Of a stretch of 64,000 nucleotides of DNA, positions 45,911-56,962 are shown in pieces; the first letter of the stretch is position 1; each line of letters begins with the position of its first letter. The position numbers were made by a program, and so were the translations under genes. This DNA comes from Pyrenopolyporus hunteri. Taxonomy: Eukaryota; Ascomycota; Sordariomycetes; Xylariales; Hypoxylaceae. Under the pieces are notes generated by a model. It had not been told where the DNA came from, ran no database searches, and saw only the letters and a list, made by a program, of their open reading frames with translations. The stretch spans positions 992,001-1,056,000 of the forward strand of contig CADCXC010000037.1 in assembly GCA_902806595.1 (NCBI GenBank), read 5' to 3'.

Positions 45911-48613
45911 AGCGGGCTATCTTTCACTAAGGCCGGCCAATGCCAAAAAGCGGTGACTTAAACATTTTGGTCGAGAGAACTGGACTGGTCTGAATAGTAT
46001 GACATCTTTAGACGTGGCGTCCCCATTCCCGTGCTCTACCATACGACCTAACTTGATGTCGGAACTCAAAACGCGTATGACAGATACGGAACGGTAAAAT
46101 GGAAGCATCCAATAGGCGCGATGAAGCTCCGGCCAATCATAAGTTGGCGCCATCGTCCTAAATCTACACGACACGTTCCCGGTGCGAGAGATGGGGTAAA
46201 CGACCGGCGATGGGGTTGAGGGGGGGAGCAGGGGAAGCTGGAATGCGGTGGAGAATGCGGCTCTGCCGGTGCAAAATTTCTCCCGCTCTCCCTCGCAAGT
46301 TGGCATTCCCCCCAAGAATCGAACCTATTGGAGCAGCCGCTGGTTGTGTGCGTAGTCCTCGTTGATTGACTCATGCAGATATGCACGTCGTTGCATGTCA
46401 TCACCCTTTAGGGAATCCATTACACACCTACGAATTATACCAAACATATGTCATGCCAGATTCACCATTATAGGAAGCTCATGACGATTCTTTTTCACCT
46501 AAGGAGAAGGGAAGAACGGAAAGGAAATGAAAAAGAGAACGAAAAAGAAAAAGAGGAAAAAAAAAAAAATTTCATACGAAACACCCGTCCACCTGAAGCG
46601 CTCGGGGCGTCTACCGGTCTCGCAGATAGCTAACAATGCGAGCTTCCTCCTCTGCGTTGTCTGTCTGACCATCAGATCGGCGTCTGTATCACACGGAATC
46701 TCTCCCGCCTTCCAGACATATTAACTTCATGATTAGATACCTTGGCATTTCCCCTTACGTAGGCATCTGGTCCAATGTACGAGAGGGAAACCAGAACATA
46801 TAGATGACTATTCGAAGTTGGTGAATGGAGTCTCGAGGCAAGTGTGTAACATCGGCCGGCGACTGGGGTTTTGCATCGAGGACAGCCCAAATCATACGCT
46901 AGTCTCATCCATCCGTGCCTAATGGGCAGCGCAGGTATGACGGCAGTCTACGGGACAGGTCTCGTCGTAGCATGAGAGTAGATTCAGCATGAAAGGCCGT
47001 CGAAGACTACCTACCTAGGCGTGTTAATCGAGGTAGCTCCAGCCAACTCCGAGGGTTCGATCGAGAACTCCGCTCGACAGGCACACCGAGGTGTTATTGA
47101 GCGCAGCGCGACGCTCTAATAGAAAGCATATAGCTTAAAGACGAAATATCCAATGACCGCCCAACAGGCGACATTTAAGAGCCTCTTTATATGGGACCCG
47201 GATTGGCAGACGGTTTGCCTACTAAACCCGATCTAGCCATATGAGGTCGAGTGAGCGGAGGAGGATCATGTCTGCTGATGCGGCGAAATTACGCCTCTCG
47301 ATAACACGACAAAGGTGTGACGAATCCTCTGCGCGGCTATTGTGTCCATAGCAACCCGTTCGGATCCAGATGACTCCTATTCCCCCACGATAAAACCCAC
47401 TTCTGTAGTTCAGAGGAAGTTGATTGGCACGGGGTTTGCTTGTTGTCCATGCTGGCGTTGGTGGTACACCCACCGCTCCATGGTACGGCATCAACGAGCA
47501 CGCCAGCATGGTAACAAGCAAGGAAGATGATATTGATTGATGCTAACTCCTGTCTGCATTCGGGATTCTGCCGATCCTCGGATCGGTTCTCGGATAGTGG
47601 GCTGGATGCACGCTGAGGAAATGGTTTTCCCAGCTATCCGATCAAAGATATCCACGTCTCATAGATAGCGTAGCTGCATTGTATATGCGTGATCAAGGGT
47701 AGGAGTGGGTGGGAAGGGCCATGCAGCTCAGGAGGGTTGGATGCACACTCAGGAGCAGACGATAGTGGACGCCAAAACTCCAGGGTGGTGGTTGAAGAAA
47801 CCACTAATTGTCGTGGGCGTAAGTAGGCGGTACGACCCCTGCCAGTGTAGAGACCAACTACCTGCTCTGGGTAGCTCATCAGATTTGGGTATTTCAAGAG
47901 AATGAGGACCCCGGAGAACCCCTCATCCTTTGCCCATGGACCGTTGCCCGTTGCCCATTGCCTATTGCCTGTTGTCTTTAGGGAATTCAACCTCCTGGGT
48001 TAACCTCCTAGATTTCAGTTAGGAAAAAGGGACTGAACTCGCCTTGACCTAAGATCCATCTTCCATTGAAAGTCCCCCCCGATTCCAAATTATCCCCCCC
48101 CTCTTCCCCCCCTTTTTTATCATCCATCTCACTTGGGGCCGCACAACGGTGCGAATCAGCATCTGCAGCAAAGTGGGCCGGGTCGGCTTCGAGCCATACA
48201 CACGGGAACCGTGTTGCTGCACGCTGAAAAAGAAAATCTCATCGACGGCTGGCGTCTATCCAAAAGGTTCCTTCGTCTCCGAGCTATAAACCCTGTTATC
48301 GCCGACTAGACATTCAAGAGTCTTGAGGCGTAAGCTTTACTCCAAGTATAGTTTGGGAACAGCCGCTTTGGAGAATACCAGTAAAATATCCCAAACGCCG
48401 TCAATCCTCGCTGTCCATCATCATCGTCATCGTCGTCACATTTGACGGGTGGACATTTTAATCTCGGCTTGCATCCGACAAACTAAGACCTGCTCCGTTT
48501 CCGACCGGCTTAGCTGTTACGGTGGCCGCGTTCACCGTTCGCGTTCGAATTGCCGACAACTGCTGCCCAATCGCGCCGTAACATCTTGGCTCATCCACCG
48601 CTTATCAAGCAAT
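45911..48613. other. 2.7-kb spacer
   Basis: No supportable gene. Features seen: a purine tract with GAAAAAGAAAAAGAGG at about 46526-46570, a short degenerate array of GTTGCCC/ATTGCC/TATTGCC units at about 47943-47976, and several C runs (7-8 nt) at about 48076-48112. Frames such as 47222-47521 and 47634-47990 are short and featureless. Confidence 0.45.
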
Positions 48614-49282
48614 ATGTCTAGACCGAGCCGGTCCCAATATAGCGGCGCATCCTCAGCCGAGTCGACTAACACCGCAGCCACCCAGTATAGCGTCTCTAGC
48701 GGCAACACTTATGTGCTTCCCGCCGCATATAACTTGCCGTGCGAGTTTGTCATATTTGGCTGCAACGAGAGCTTTGGCTTCGATCAGGCCAACGCTTGGG
48801 TTGAACATATTGTCGACGAACACCTCAAAAATAGGCTCCCATCGAAGGCCGTCTGCTGGTTTTGTGACACGTATACCTTCGATGCGAAGGCGCCGGGAAG
48901 GGAGACTGATGTCCGCTCGAATTTCTATAATAGGATGGAGCACATCCGCGACCACATCGGAGAGGGCGCGTCGATTCATAGCATACGTCCTGACTTCCAC
49001 ATGGCCGATCACCTGCGTCGCTGCAACCTGATCCCACCGAGGTTATACAATATAGTTAGAAATTGGCACGAGCTGCCATGCCCCCGTGAGCAGGTGAGGC
49101 ATGTCCACCCTCCCGATTACATACCACCGGAGATATGGCAGCAACGGGAACGTTCGTATATGACCCCTATAGACCTCGAAAAGGAAGACAGGCAACAGAG
49201 AAAAGAACAGAAGCAGAAGCAGAAGCAGAAAGGGAGCCACGGGCACCAAAAAGACAAATCGGGAGGGCACTCGAGGCGATAA
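48614..49282 (+). CDS. C2H2-like zinc-finger orphan protein
   Basis: Intronless; the first ATG in frame is at 48614, giving 222 codons (the open frame upstream starts only with GTG). Two Cys/His clusters are visible: C-x5-C-x14-H-x4-H within LPCEFVIFGCNESF ... WVEHIVDEH, and C-x2-C with a distant H-x3-H within VCWFCDTYTF ... RMEHIRDHI. After these comes IRPDFHMADHLRRCNLI and a C-terminal Lys/Gln-rich tail (QRKEQKQKQKQKGSHGHQK). This looks like a family of fungal proteins with degenerate C2H2 fingers, common in plant-associated ascomycetes. DNA binding is possible but untested. Spacing is unlike classical tandem C2H2 fingers. Confidence 0.75.
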   Translation: MSRPSRSQYSGASSAESTNTAATQYSVSSGNTYVLPAAYNLPCEFVIFGCNESFGFDQANAWVEHIVDEHLKNRLPSKAVCWFCDTYTFDAKAPGRETDVRSNFYNRMEHIRDHIGEGASIHSIRPDFHMADHLRRCNLIPPRLYNIVRNWHELPCPREQVRHVHPPDYIPPEIWQQRERSYMTPIDLEKEDRQQRKEQKQKQKQKGSHGHQKDKSGGHSRR

Positions 49283-52200
49283 ATCGATCAATTGAGGGGA
49301 GAGAGGCGCGAGGCTATAAATGCGGCGGAAGTGCCCACAGCGGTTCGCGAACCATCGCCGCCCCGGATTCCCGGCAGACAAGCCGATATGCAGCCCATAG
49401 CCGCATACTGGCCTTGCCAACACCCCCGGCCCTCGACCCCGATGCCGGCTTGGGTCTGACCGAGCCTGATGTTTCAGTTCTGTTTGATTGTTATCCCTGG
49501 TTATAACCTTTCTTTTTAATACATGTCCACGTGCCCTGGTGGCAGAGTCCCACCCCGAGGGGGGACAATGAAAGGGCAGAGGGCCTTCAGTCTTTGGTCG
49601 TTCCGTCTTTCCCGTCTTTTCATTTCATATGTTCTACGCTGAAGCGCTCAACATAGGACCGGTAGTCTAACCCCTCCGCTGCAAGATGCAGGGGAGGGGG
49701 GTTCGGCAAGGCAGAATCACACAGTCTATTCAGCCTTACGGACCCCGTTCGTTGTCCGGGTTGGTTATGCTTGCGTCCCCGACGCGATGCGAGCCACCTA
49801 GTGCAAGGGGGGGGATCAGAGATGCCGACTATCGGCCAAACAGCAGCCTCGTTTTCGTCTCGATGCGCCTAGAGTATGCATCTCTCTGAGGACCGACCGG
49901 GTCTTTATATGTATATGTCATCGATTGGTGCAGAGAGTCGCCGGACCGGCGGTACATCACGCCAAAAACGGCTACTGAAAATTTCCGAAAGAGTACTCTC
50001 TTACAGGGAAAGGCTGCGGTTTCTCTCTCAACGACATCATGAAATTCCAGTAGCATCAACGGGATTCTGGTTATCAGGCAGGCCGCGGGCGTTTTTGGGT
50101 TCCATGTTCTGAAATGAATGAATGATCAGTTGAACGAGCATACGAAGAGATGAATGATGACGGCGACGTTGATATCAGATGATAGGATGATACCTGAGAA
50201 TATCATCCAACAAAAAAAAAACAAGGGCATATGGGGGAATAGGGCGCAAGCGGAGGGAAACCAGACACTACTCAGAATCCTCATTGGAATTTGCTTTTCC
50301 TCTCAATGATAACGATCCTTTTTTGTTCTTTTTGGGTTAACTATATTCCCTCACCGCAACTTTGCCTCTGAAAGTGAACACGCATACCCCTTGTGGTGGC
50401 GGAGTGGCAGCTTCGCCTCGTAAATGATTAGGTACGGTACCTAACCGCTTCGTAGATTTTTCCTGTCCAACCGGATGAGGGCTCGTCGTTCATACGCCCG
50501 TTGATCCTCGTCGACGAAGTATAGAAGTACTCCTGCTTCGAACGTCTGTGAAATAACGGCCTACCCAGTTTCACACAGAGGTGCGGCTGTCGATTTGGTT
50601 ATATACTCCCTGACTTACACAGGACTACGTACTGTATGGACAGTAGGTATTCCCGGTGGCGATGTCACACAGCGGGATGGCCCTGATCTAAAGAGAATAG
50701 GTAGGTATCACATGGAATTAATTATATTATCTCCTGGAAACCTCGAAGTATTATATGTCCGGAAATATATTCTCGTTTCTTTCCATTTTATCGGCCACGC
50801 CTAGTGTTTATCGAGCTAGCTTACTGGCCAGCCGCCTATCATTCGAATTCCCCAGGCGTCCGTCGAATAACCGATCAATAATATATTTATTTATTTATTT
50901 TTTTTTTTTTTTAAAAAAAAACCCCCCGAACGAATATCCTATCTAGTCAATGAAACCAAGTCGGAAAAAAAAAAACCAACCTCTCGCGCCCCGTAGTTAT
51001 CGAAAAGTTAGGACAAGAAGTTAGGACAACATGTCCTACATTACATACAGATGAGCCCCCCTCTATTTTCGGTGAGTATACCTATGTGGTATGTAGTCCA
51101 AAAGCACCCAAGGCACCAGGGCACCAAGCCAATATCCAGCCGCCAATAGGTAGAGGCCGTTCTGGCAAGGGGAGGGGGGTGGTGTTGGGAAAGCCGCAAC
51201 AGCAACCGGGCGACGAGCCGGTGGGGAAGGGGTGGTTTTTTTTTTTTTTTCCCTTCTTTTTAATTTAGTGGGCTGGGGCGGGGGACGGCTCGTCGCTGAC
51301 TGGCTGGTTGGGGCTCGCTGCGCAGACGAGGCAACCGGCCGCCTGGTCTGACAAGTAACCTAAGTGGGTGCCTAATGCGAAGGAAGGGTAAAAAAAAAGA
51401 AGAGAGAAAGCAAGCTCGGCTATCTATCCCGAGCCTACCTGCTTTTCGGAATTTAAGCTTCCTACACCACCTTACATTAAATAAATACCTACCTAGGTAC
51501 CTACCTCATATAATTAATTACGTCTATAAGCTAGCCTTACCTACGTCAATACTCTATTCGGGATCAACCGAAAAAACCTATAGATACCTACATATATATG
51601 CAGGTATGTATTCAACTATAACCGCCCTCTCCCGCAAGCTCAATGCGATCGATACATATACCTACCCGTAAAGTACCTACTACGCAGGGTATGATCGACA
51701 CCCCAGAGTCGCGGCCGCGGCCGCGAATCGGAACCCGAGATTCTAATAAGCTCCTCCCTCTTGTATGGAAACTACTACATAGCAAACCAACATACATATA
51801 TCGGCGCCTTGGATGGAAATACCTGTCACGCCTTATCGCGAGCAGGTAAGAAGACTAGCAGCCAGGTAGAGCGGGATCCTGAGATGATTTGGTGTACGCG
51901 TGGACCATAGCCTTCGTCAATTGGTACATACCAAAACTACGACATCCTCTTTCTCAAAAGTCGGCTCTTCCCTACCTTTGTTAACACTCGTGTTTCCCCG
52001 TTATGTTCGGGTTATCATTGAGGTTCCGACTTATATCCGTAGGTGTATCCATGTCCCCTATTATGTCCGGGCTAGTGTACGACCTGCGCCGTCGGTTATA
52101 AGCCCGCGCGCCTGCTTGCCACGAAACCCAAATCAGAGACCGTTAGGGTATAGCACGGTATACAAGAAGCGTAGTGATATTCTCTTTCCAGGAATTACGT

Positions 52201-52537
52201 ACTCCAGACTGCCAGACCGAAGCCCATATATACCGATATCACATATTCCGCAGGGTAGGTATGTAGCTGAGCTACCCCCTTATGTGTCTCCTATGAAGCC
52301 ACTGGGCAGTGGCTTATGCCGCAGGAGCAGCGCGACCTCGGCACGACCCGAAGCGCGCAATAAACTTAAACGGGCCTTATCATCATCAACTCTTCGGCCA
52401 CATAACTAATAGTTACCTTGGCTCGGGTTATATCTTAAAATTCATCGTCCCTCTCCTTTGCTTGCTTTCCAGTGTACGTAAATGCTCCAACAACGGTTTC
52501 AACCAGAAACTCGGTACTCCAAATGCCTTCCCAGAAC
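49283..52537. other. 3.3-kb spacer
   Basis: No gene I can support. An open frame at 51900-52409 begins with GTG and has no motif. Present are T/A/C homopolymer junctions (50899-50926), a poly-T of about 14 at 51237-51250, TACC arrays at about 51487-51507, and a GCGGCCGCGGCCGC palindrome at 51711-51724. Confidence 0.45.
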
Positions 52538-55002
52538 TCAGTGGAACTCTGCCTCCACGCGCCCATACCGTACGCCGTCTACTTTTAACTCGAAGCCGAG
52601 GCCGGCGCTGTCGACAATCATCTCAAGGGTGAAGTCCAGATTATCAAACTCGACGCCCCGTGTCGTCGTGAGTCGCGTAAATAGACTTCGTGGTACAGCG
52701 CTTAGGTCTGTCGTCAACGTGCAAACGTGCACAAGGTCCCGTGAATACGCCGCCGGCGGTTCGTCCGCTTCGCACGCGATCAGGTCGTCGGTGACTACTA
52801 GCGACTGTCCGGGCCTGAAGTTGCGCGTGTAGTGGAAGGCGATCGGGGAAAGGGGAGATATCGCCTCGCCCTGTTGCGCGTACGGACGATGCGGTTAGTA
52901 CACCACGAGGATGACGCGCTATGCATGGATTGGGGGCCGACGTGTCGGAAGGGAGGATAGGTGTGTGGTAGCGACGAGAAGATGGGATACGGTATCTTCG
53001 ACAATAAGCCGTTGACTTACCTTCGCGATATGCCACTGCATTCGGTCGCTAACCATCCACCTCTCCCACAGAGGGCTCCAATACCTTTCGCTCACATTAT
53101 GTTTTCCCTCGTCGTAGACCGTGGCGTAAGACGTTCCGTAGTGCATGCGTGCCTTCCTACTGATGACCATATTCCCTTCGAGCCCACGTAATACGGCGCC
53201 GCGAACGACCGCCGTCCAAGCGTAGACAGGCTGCATAACCTCAATATTGCCGTTCCCTTCGTACACTAGCGTGCTGGTGGAATGTGTCGGCCTTTCCGTG
53301 TACGGGGGCGGGGCCGCGCTCGTAAAATGCGCCTTCATGCGTCGATAGAGGTAGTCGCTCTGCCCGAAGCCACCGACCAATATAATACCCGACACAATAC
53401 CTCCCTTACCCCGAATAACATCTACCTGGCCTTGAACAAGGCCACAGACCTCCTTGACCACAGGTTCAAATATTTCCTCGATCTCCTTGGCCGTTAGCAC
53501 CAGAAAACCGCAATCTATTCGCGCCTCTTCGTCGTCGGGGAGGCCCGGGAAACTATAGGATGTGAGCAAGTAAATTCCAGTAGTAGGCGGAGTTGGCCAT
53601 ATGTGGGACCTACGGGACATTGACTTCTTGATGTTCGTTTTCATTGAAGTTTCTCTTGACGAACTCCTCAAAGTACCGGAGGCCCATCTGCCAAGTCTTT
53701 GCCTTCTTCGTTTTCATCTCTTCGAACCGGCTTGGGCCGAGGCGGCTTCGGACGTGTTCTTCGAACCTATAGTTTAGAAAGGCACTTCCGCAAAGGCCCC
53801 CGGTTCCGACGGCCGACTCTTCGACCCGTAGCGGCTTCAACGATATGATTTTATAGGCGATCAAGCTGTGTAATTAGTTAGATATTCCGTTAGCTAGCAG
53901 TAAGGGGCCGTAGGGAGGACCGACTCTACCGTCCCTCCACCCGCGTCGCATACGACGAAATTGTCCCCAACGCTGAGATGGTTTGGCTGGATAGCTTTAA
54001 GAGTATAAACGGCGGCGGCCTCGGGCTCGCTGACCATCTGGATCTCAGACTTGACGCCCATTCCAGCTCGCTCGGCTGCCTGTAACGTTGTGTTCTTTGC
54101 AGCGTCGGACCATACGGCCGGGCAGGTGAGCACAAAGTCCACATTGGTTGACGCCATGAACGATTCGCCGTACCGTCGGGTAAGCGTGTCCATGGTATGT
54201 TTATAAATCTCGGTGAGATAATCGCTTACTGCGTCAACGACAGTCTTGTTATACTTCTTGAGCTGGGTGGCAGTCTCCTGCGGGCTAACGTAGAAAGGTA
54301 GTTTCTGAGCTCGGTCGAGGAACAGTTTGATGCATCGTAACCGCGACTCCTCGGGCTTAAACTGAAATCCCCATTTCACGTTGGGCTCTTTCCCCGGGGC
54401 CGAGTCCGGTGGAAATTCATATGATATTTCACTAGGAACCTTGTCAGATGTGATACCGTTCCCGCCCGGCCATGTCTTGATGATCTCAATATCGTCGGGG
54501 GTTGATGTGTATACTGCTGCTACCCTGTGCTTTTGTCAGCGTGGCGTGGCCGATGTACAACAGCATCGGAACTCCCGATGAGCTCATGTATCGCACGCCG
54601 TATGGATGGCATATCTGAGTGACCATAGGGAACTCAAGATAGGCCCACGTCATACCAGTGCATCATGTTACAAATACAAAACACAAGATTCTAAACCGAT
54701 AGAAACGATGCGACTAAGAAAACCAGGGGGAGAGGCCAGACTCACCCAGAGAAAGTGGTACCGAAGTCAACGCCAACGATGAGGCGGTCATTGATAGCCA
54801 GAAGCTCCCGGGCCGGCTCACGCACGGGGCCATTGACAGCTTCTGTTGAGGATGGCGGGGTGTAGTTGGTGAAGTAATTCCTGCTGGCCTGATTCCTTGG
54901 ACTCGGTGATGATCGAATCGGTAAGTTAATATTCATGTTGCTGCCTCTTGCGCTGCTTTTCCTCAATTCTGCCAGCGTGGACGAATATTCGTATAGACCC
55001 AT
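52538..55002 (-). CDS. HSP70-like actin-fold ATPase (HSPA12-type)
   Basis: Exons 55002-54746, 54524-53925, 53865-53614, 53552-53021 and 52870-52538 give 657 codons. After a 75-residue Ser/Asn-rich N-terminal extension the nucleotide-binding domain starts with VGVDFGTTFSGVAAVY (phosphate 1, about residues 77-92). It continues with VSEPEAAAVYTL (connect 1), VCDAGGGTVDLIAYK (phosphate 2) and ILVGGFGQSDYLYRRM (adenosine motif). All three actin/HSP70 signatures are intact. The canonical HSP70 substrate-binding domain and EEVD tail are absent; the C-terminal region instead has mixed beta-rich sequence, as in the HSPA12-like family that is expanded in filamentous fungi. Introns have clear branch sites (gtactaacc before the last exon). 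Client and role are unknown. Confidence 0.9.
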
Positions 55003-56962
55003 GGACGGCTCTGGTCTTTATGGTAGCGTGCTCCTAGCGCATGTGCCGCCCCGAAGAGGAGGGTTACCTTGTAATAACGGGGCTAGGGGCTAGAGAAGGG
55101 GGATCGCGGGGAGTAAGCCGAGAGAGTGGCGGACCCAAATTTTCAGAATGTGAGAATAGCGAGTGTCATCGCAAGAAGGGAGGGCGAGGGAAAAAAAAAG
55201 AAAGAAAGAAAAGGAGTATGTGAATGAAGAAAGGAAGTACCAAGGTTGATAAGAGTAAAGAAGAAGTGTACGGGAGAAGTGTAAGGTGCTAGATCAGGTC
55301 TCATCAGAGTTAATGGTCCGCCGAGTTAAATCTGTACCATAGTAGCTACCTGGTCCCACAGCCGCTTCCGCTTTCCAGCTCGCACCCTCCAGCTTGGCTG
55401 ACCTCTGCTATCCGTATACAGGAAACAGCTACTCGCTCGGGATTGTACTTAGGTAGGTATGTAAGCACAATTTCCTCTTATTTTCGTATGGCTTCTTTTT
55501 TTTTTTTTTTTTTTTTTTTGTTTTTTTCTTTCTTTCCTTCCTTCGAAAATGTTGATAATATCAAGTTTTATCCGAGTTTTATAGGGAAACTTGGAGGAGA
55601 AGAAGTGAACACGAACATAGGATCGCTAATACGGGATCCATCCGAGTTATTCTGCTGCCTGAACTGAAGCTCAAGTATTTCAAGCGCCTAGTCAAGTACA
55701 ACCTACCAGGTAGGTACCATCCTTCGCGAGCAAGGTAGGTGTAGGGCTGGGTTTTAAGCCATAAAACTACAACGTGTTACCCTTTGCGGGTATGGAGCCA
55801 TAGGACCATGGTGGGCCTATATGTACTACTACCATGTCGGCTCCTTCACCAACCAATACCTATTGGACTTACTGCCTGCATATACATTCATTTACCACAT
55901 GCCACTACCATACATACATGTATATTCCTATGCGTGCTACGCTTATATGTGCTATTCTCTCGATGTTGATGTTCACATACCATACATTCGATTAAATGTG
56001 CACATTTTAATGAAGTAAGTTTTAGTGGTAAAAGGATGTCCCGGTGGCCGTTGTCACGTAATGCATGGTATTTTATACCCGAGGAGCTGGGTACGTTGGA
56101 TCCGTAAACACAACTACCCGCCAAGCTACCTGTACTTACCCGTCACCTAAAATCGTATCAAGTACAATCTGAAAGATCAGTCAAGGCATATCCGCTCATT
56201 CGAGCCGACATCTTCACTCAATACCTGTCGGGTTACCGCGGAAGACGATCCCGTCGCGAGAAGAATTGATTGAGGGGGTTGGTTATCATGTTCAGAATAT
56301 GGTATAAATAATACCCTACTGGATATTTGCCCACCACATCCAGTTGCTACACCATATATGACAAACTATCAGGGTGACGGTCCTCCAAAGGTGCCTAAAG
56401 ACTTTTAACTTAAATTCCATCAGGTCAAACTTCCACCCAAAACACCAAAACATATGCAGATATTTTTTTTCTACTTTGTACAATTGGTGCGCTTGTCTCG
56501 CAGATCCCCCTCAGCAGAGCCTTAATCTTCTTGGCGACCGCTTATCTTCCGAATTATTCTTCTGCCATCAGATGCAACTAAGTAAATGTGTCTGAGGCTG
56601 TCCACATCTAACAAAGGAAATCATTTCTTGCTGGGTCCGCGCCCTTTTGAACCGTGCAAAGCAAATCTATAGTGGGTATTCTCGAAGATAAGTTGGGCGA
56701 AAACACAAAATCAGCTGGTCTGAACCACAAATCAGCTGCTGGGGGGTATTTGAGATTCGAGATTGTGACATCGTAGAATCGACGGGCCAGATGTCGGGTG
56801 GGGACTTCAAATTGACCAACTGAGATCGTGCCAAGATCGCAAAGTATGCTGGAAAGAACGAGTGTTGCAAAATATAATGCCGTAGACTCCACAGAACCGT
56901 AAATTCAACTCCTAACACCGTGCAATGAGGAACATGCGAAACAGCCGCCGCAAACGAGATGC
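55003..56962. other. Spacer upstream of HSP70-like gene and downstream of kinase gene
   Basis: About 2 kb. A poly-T of about 22 lies at 55498-55519 followed by TTTCTTTCTTTCC. TACC motifs occur near 55450 and 55705-55740. No coding region recognised; frames at 56608-56892 and 55821-56018 are featureless. Confidence 0.5.

Noticed and set aside
48449..48613. N-terminal extension of the C2H2-like protein
   Set aside because: The open frame continues upstream, but begins with GTG and has no ATG before 48614; the extension lacks similarity to the family's Ser-rich start.
51900..52409. 169-codon plus-strand frame
   Set aside because: Starts with GTG rather than ATG, has no recognisable motif or splice partner, and contains imperfect repeats of noncoding appearance (GTTATGTTCGGG / ATTATGTCCGGG).
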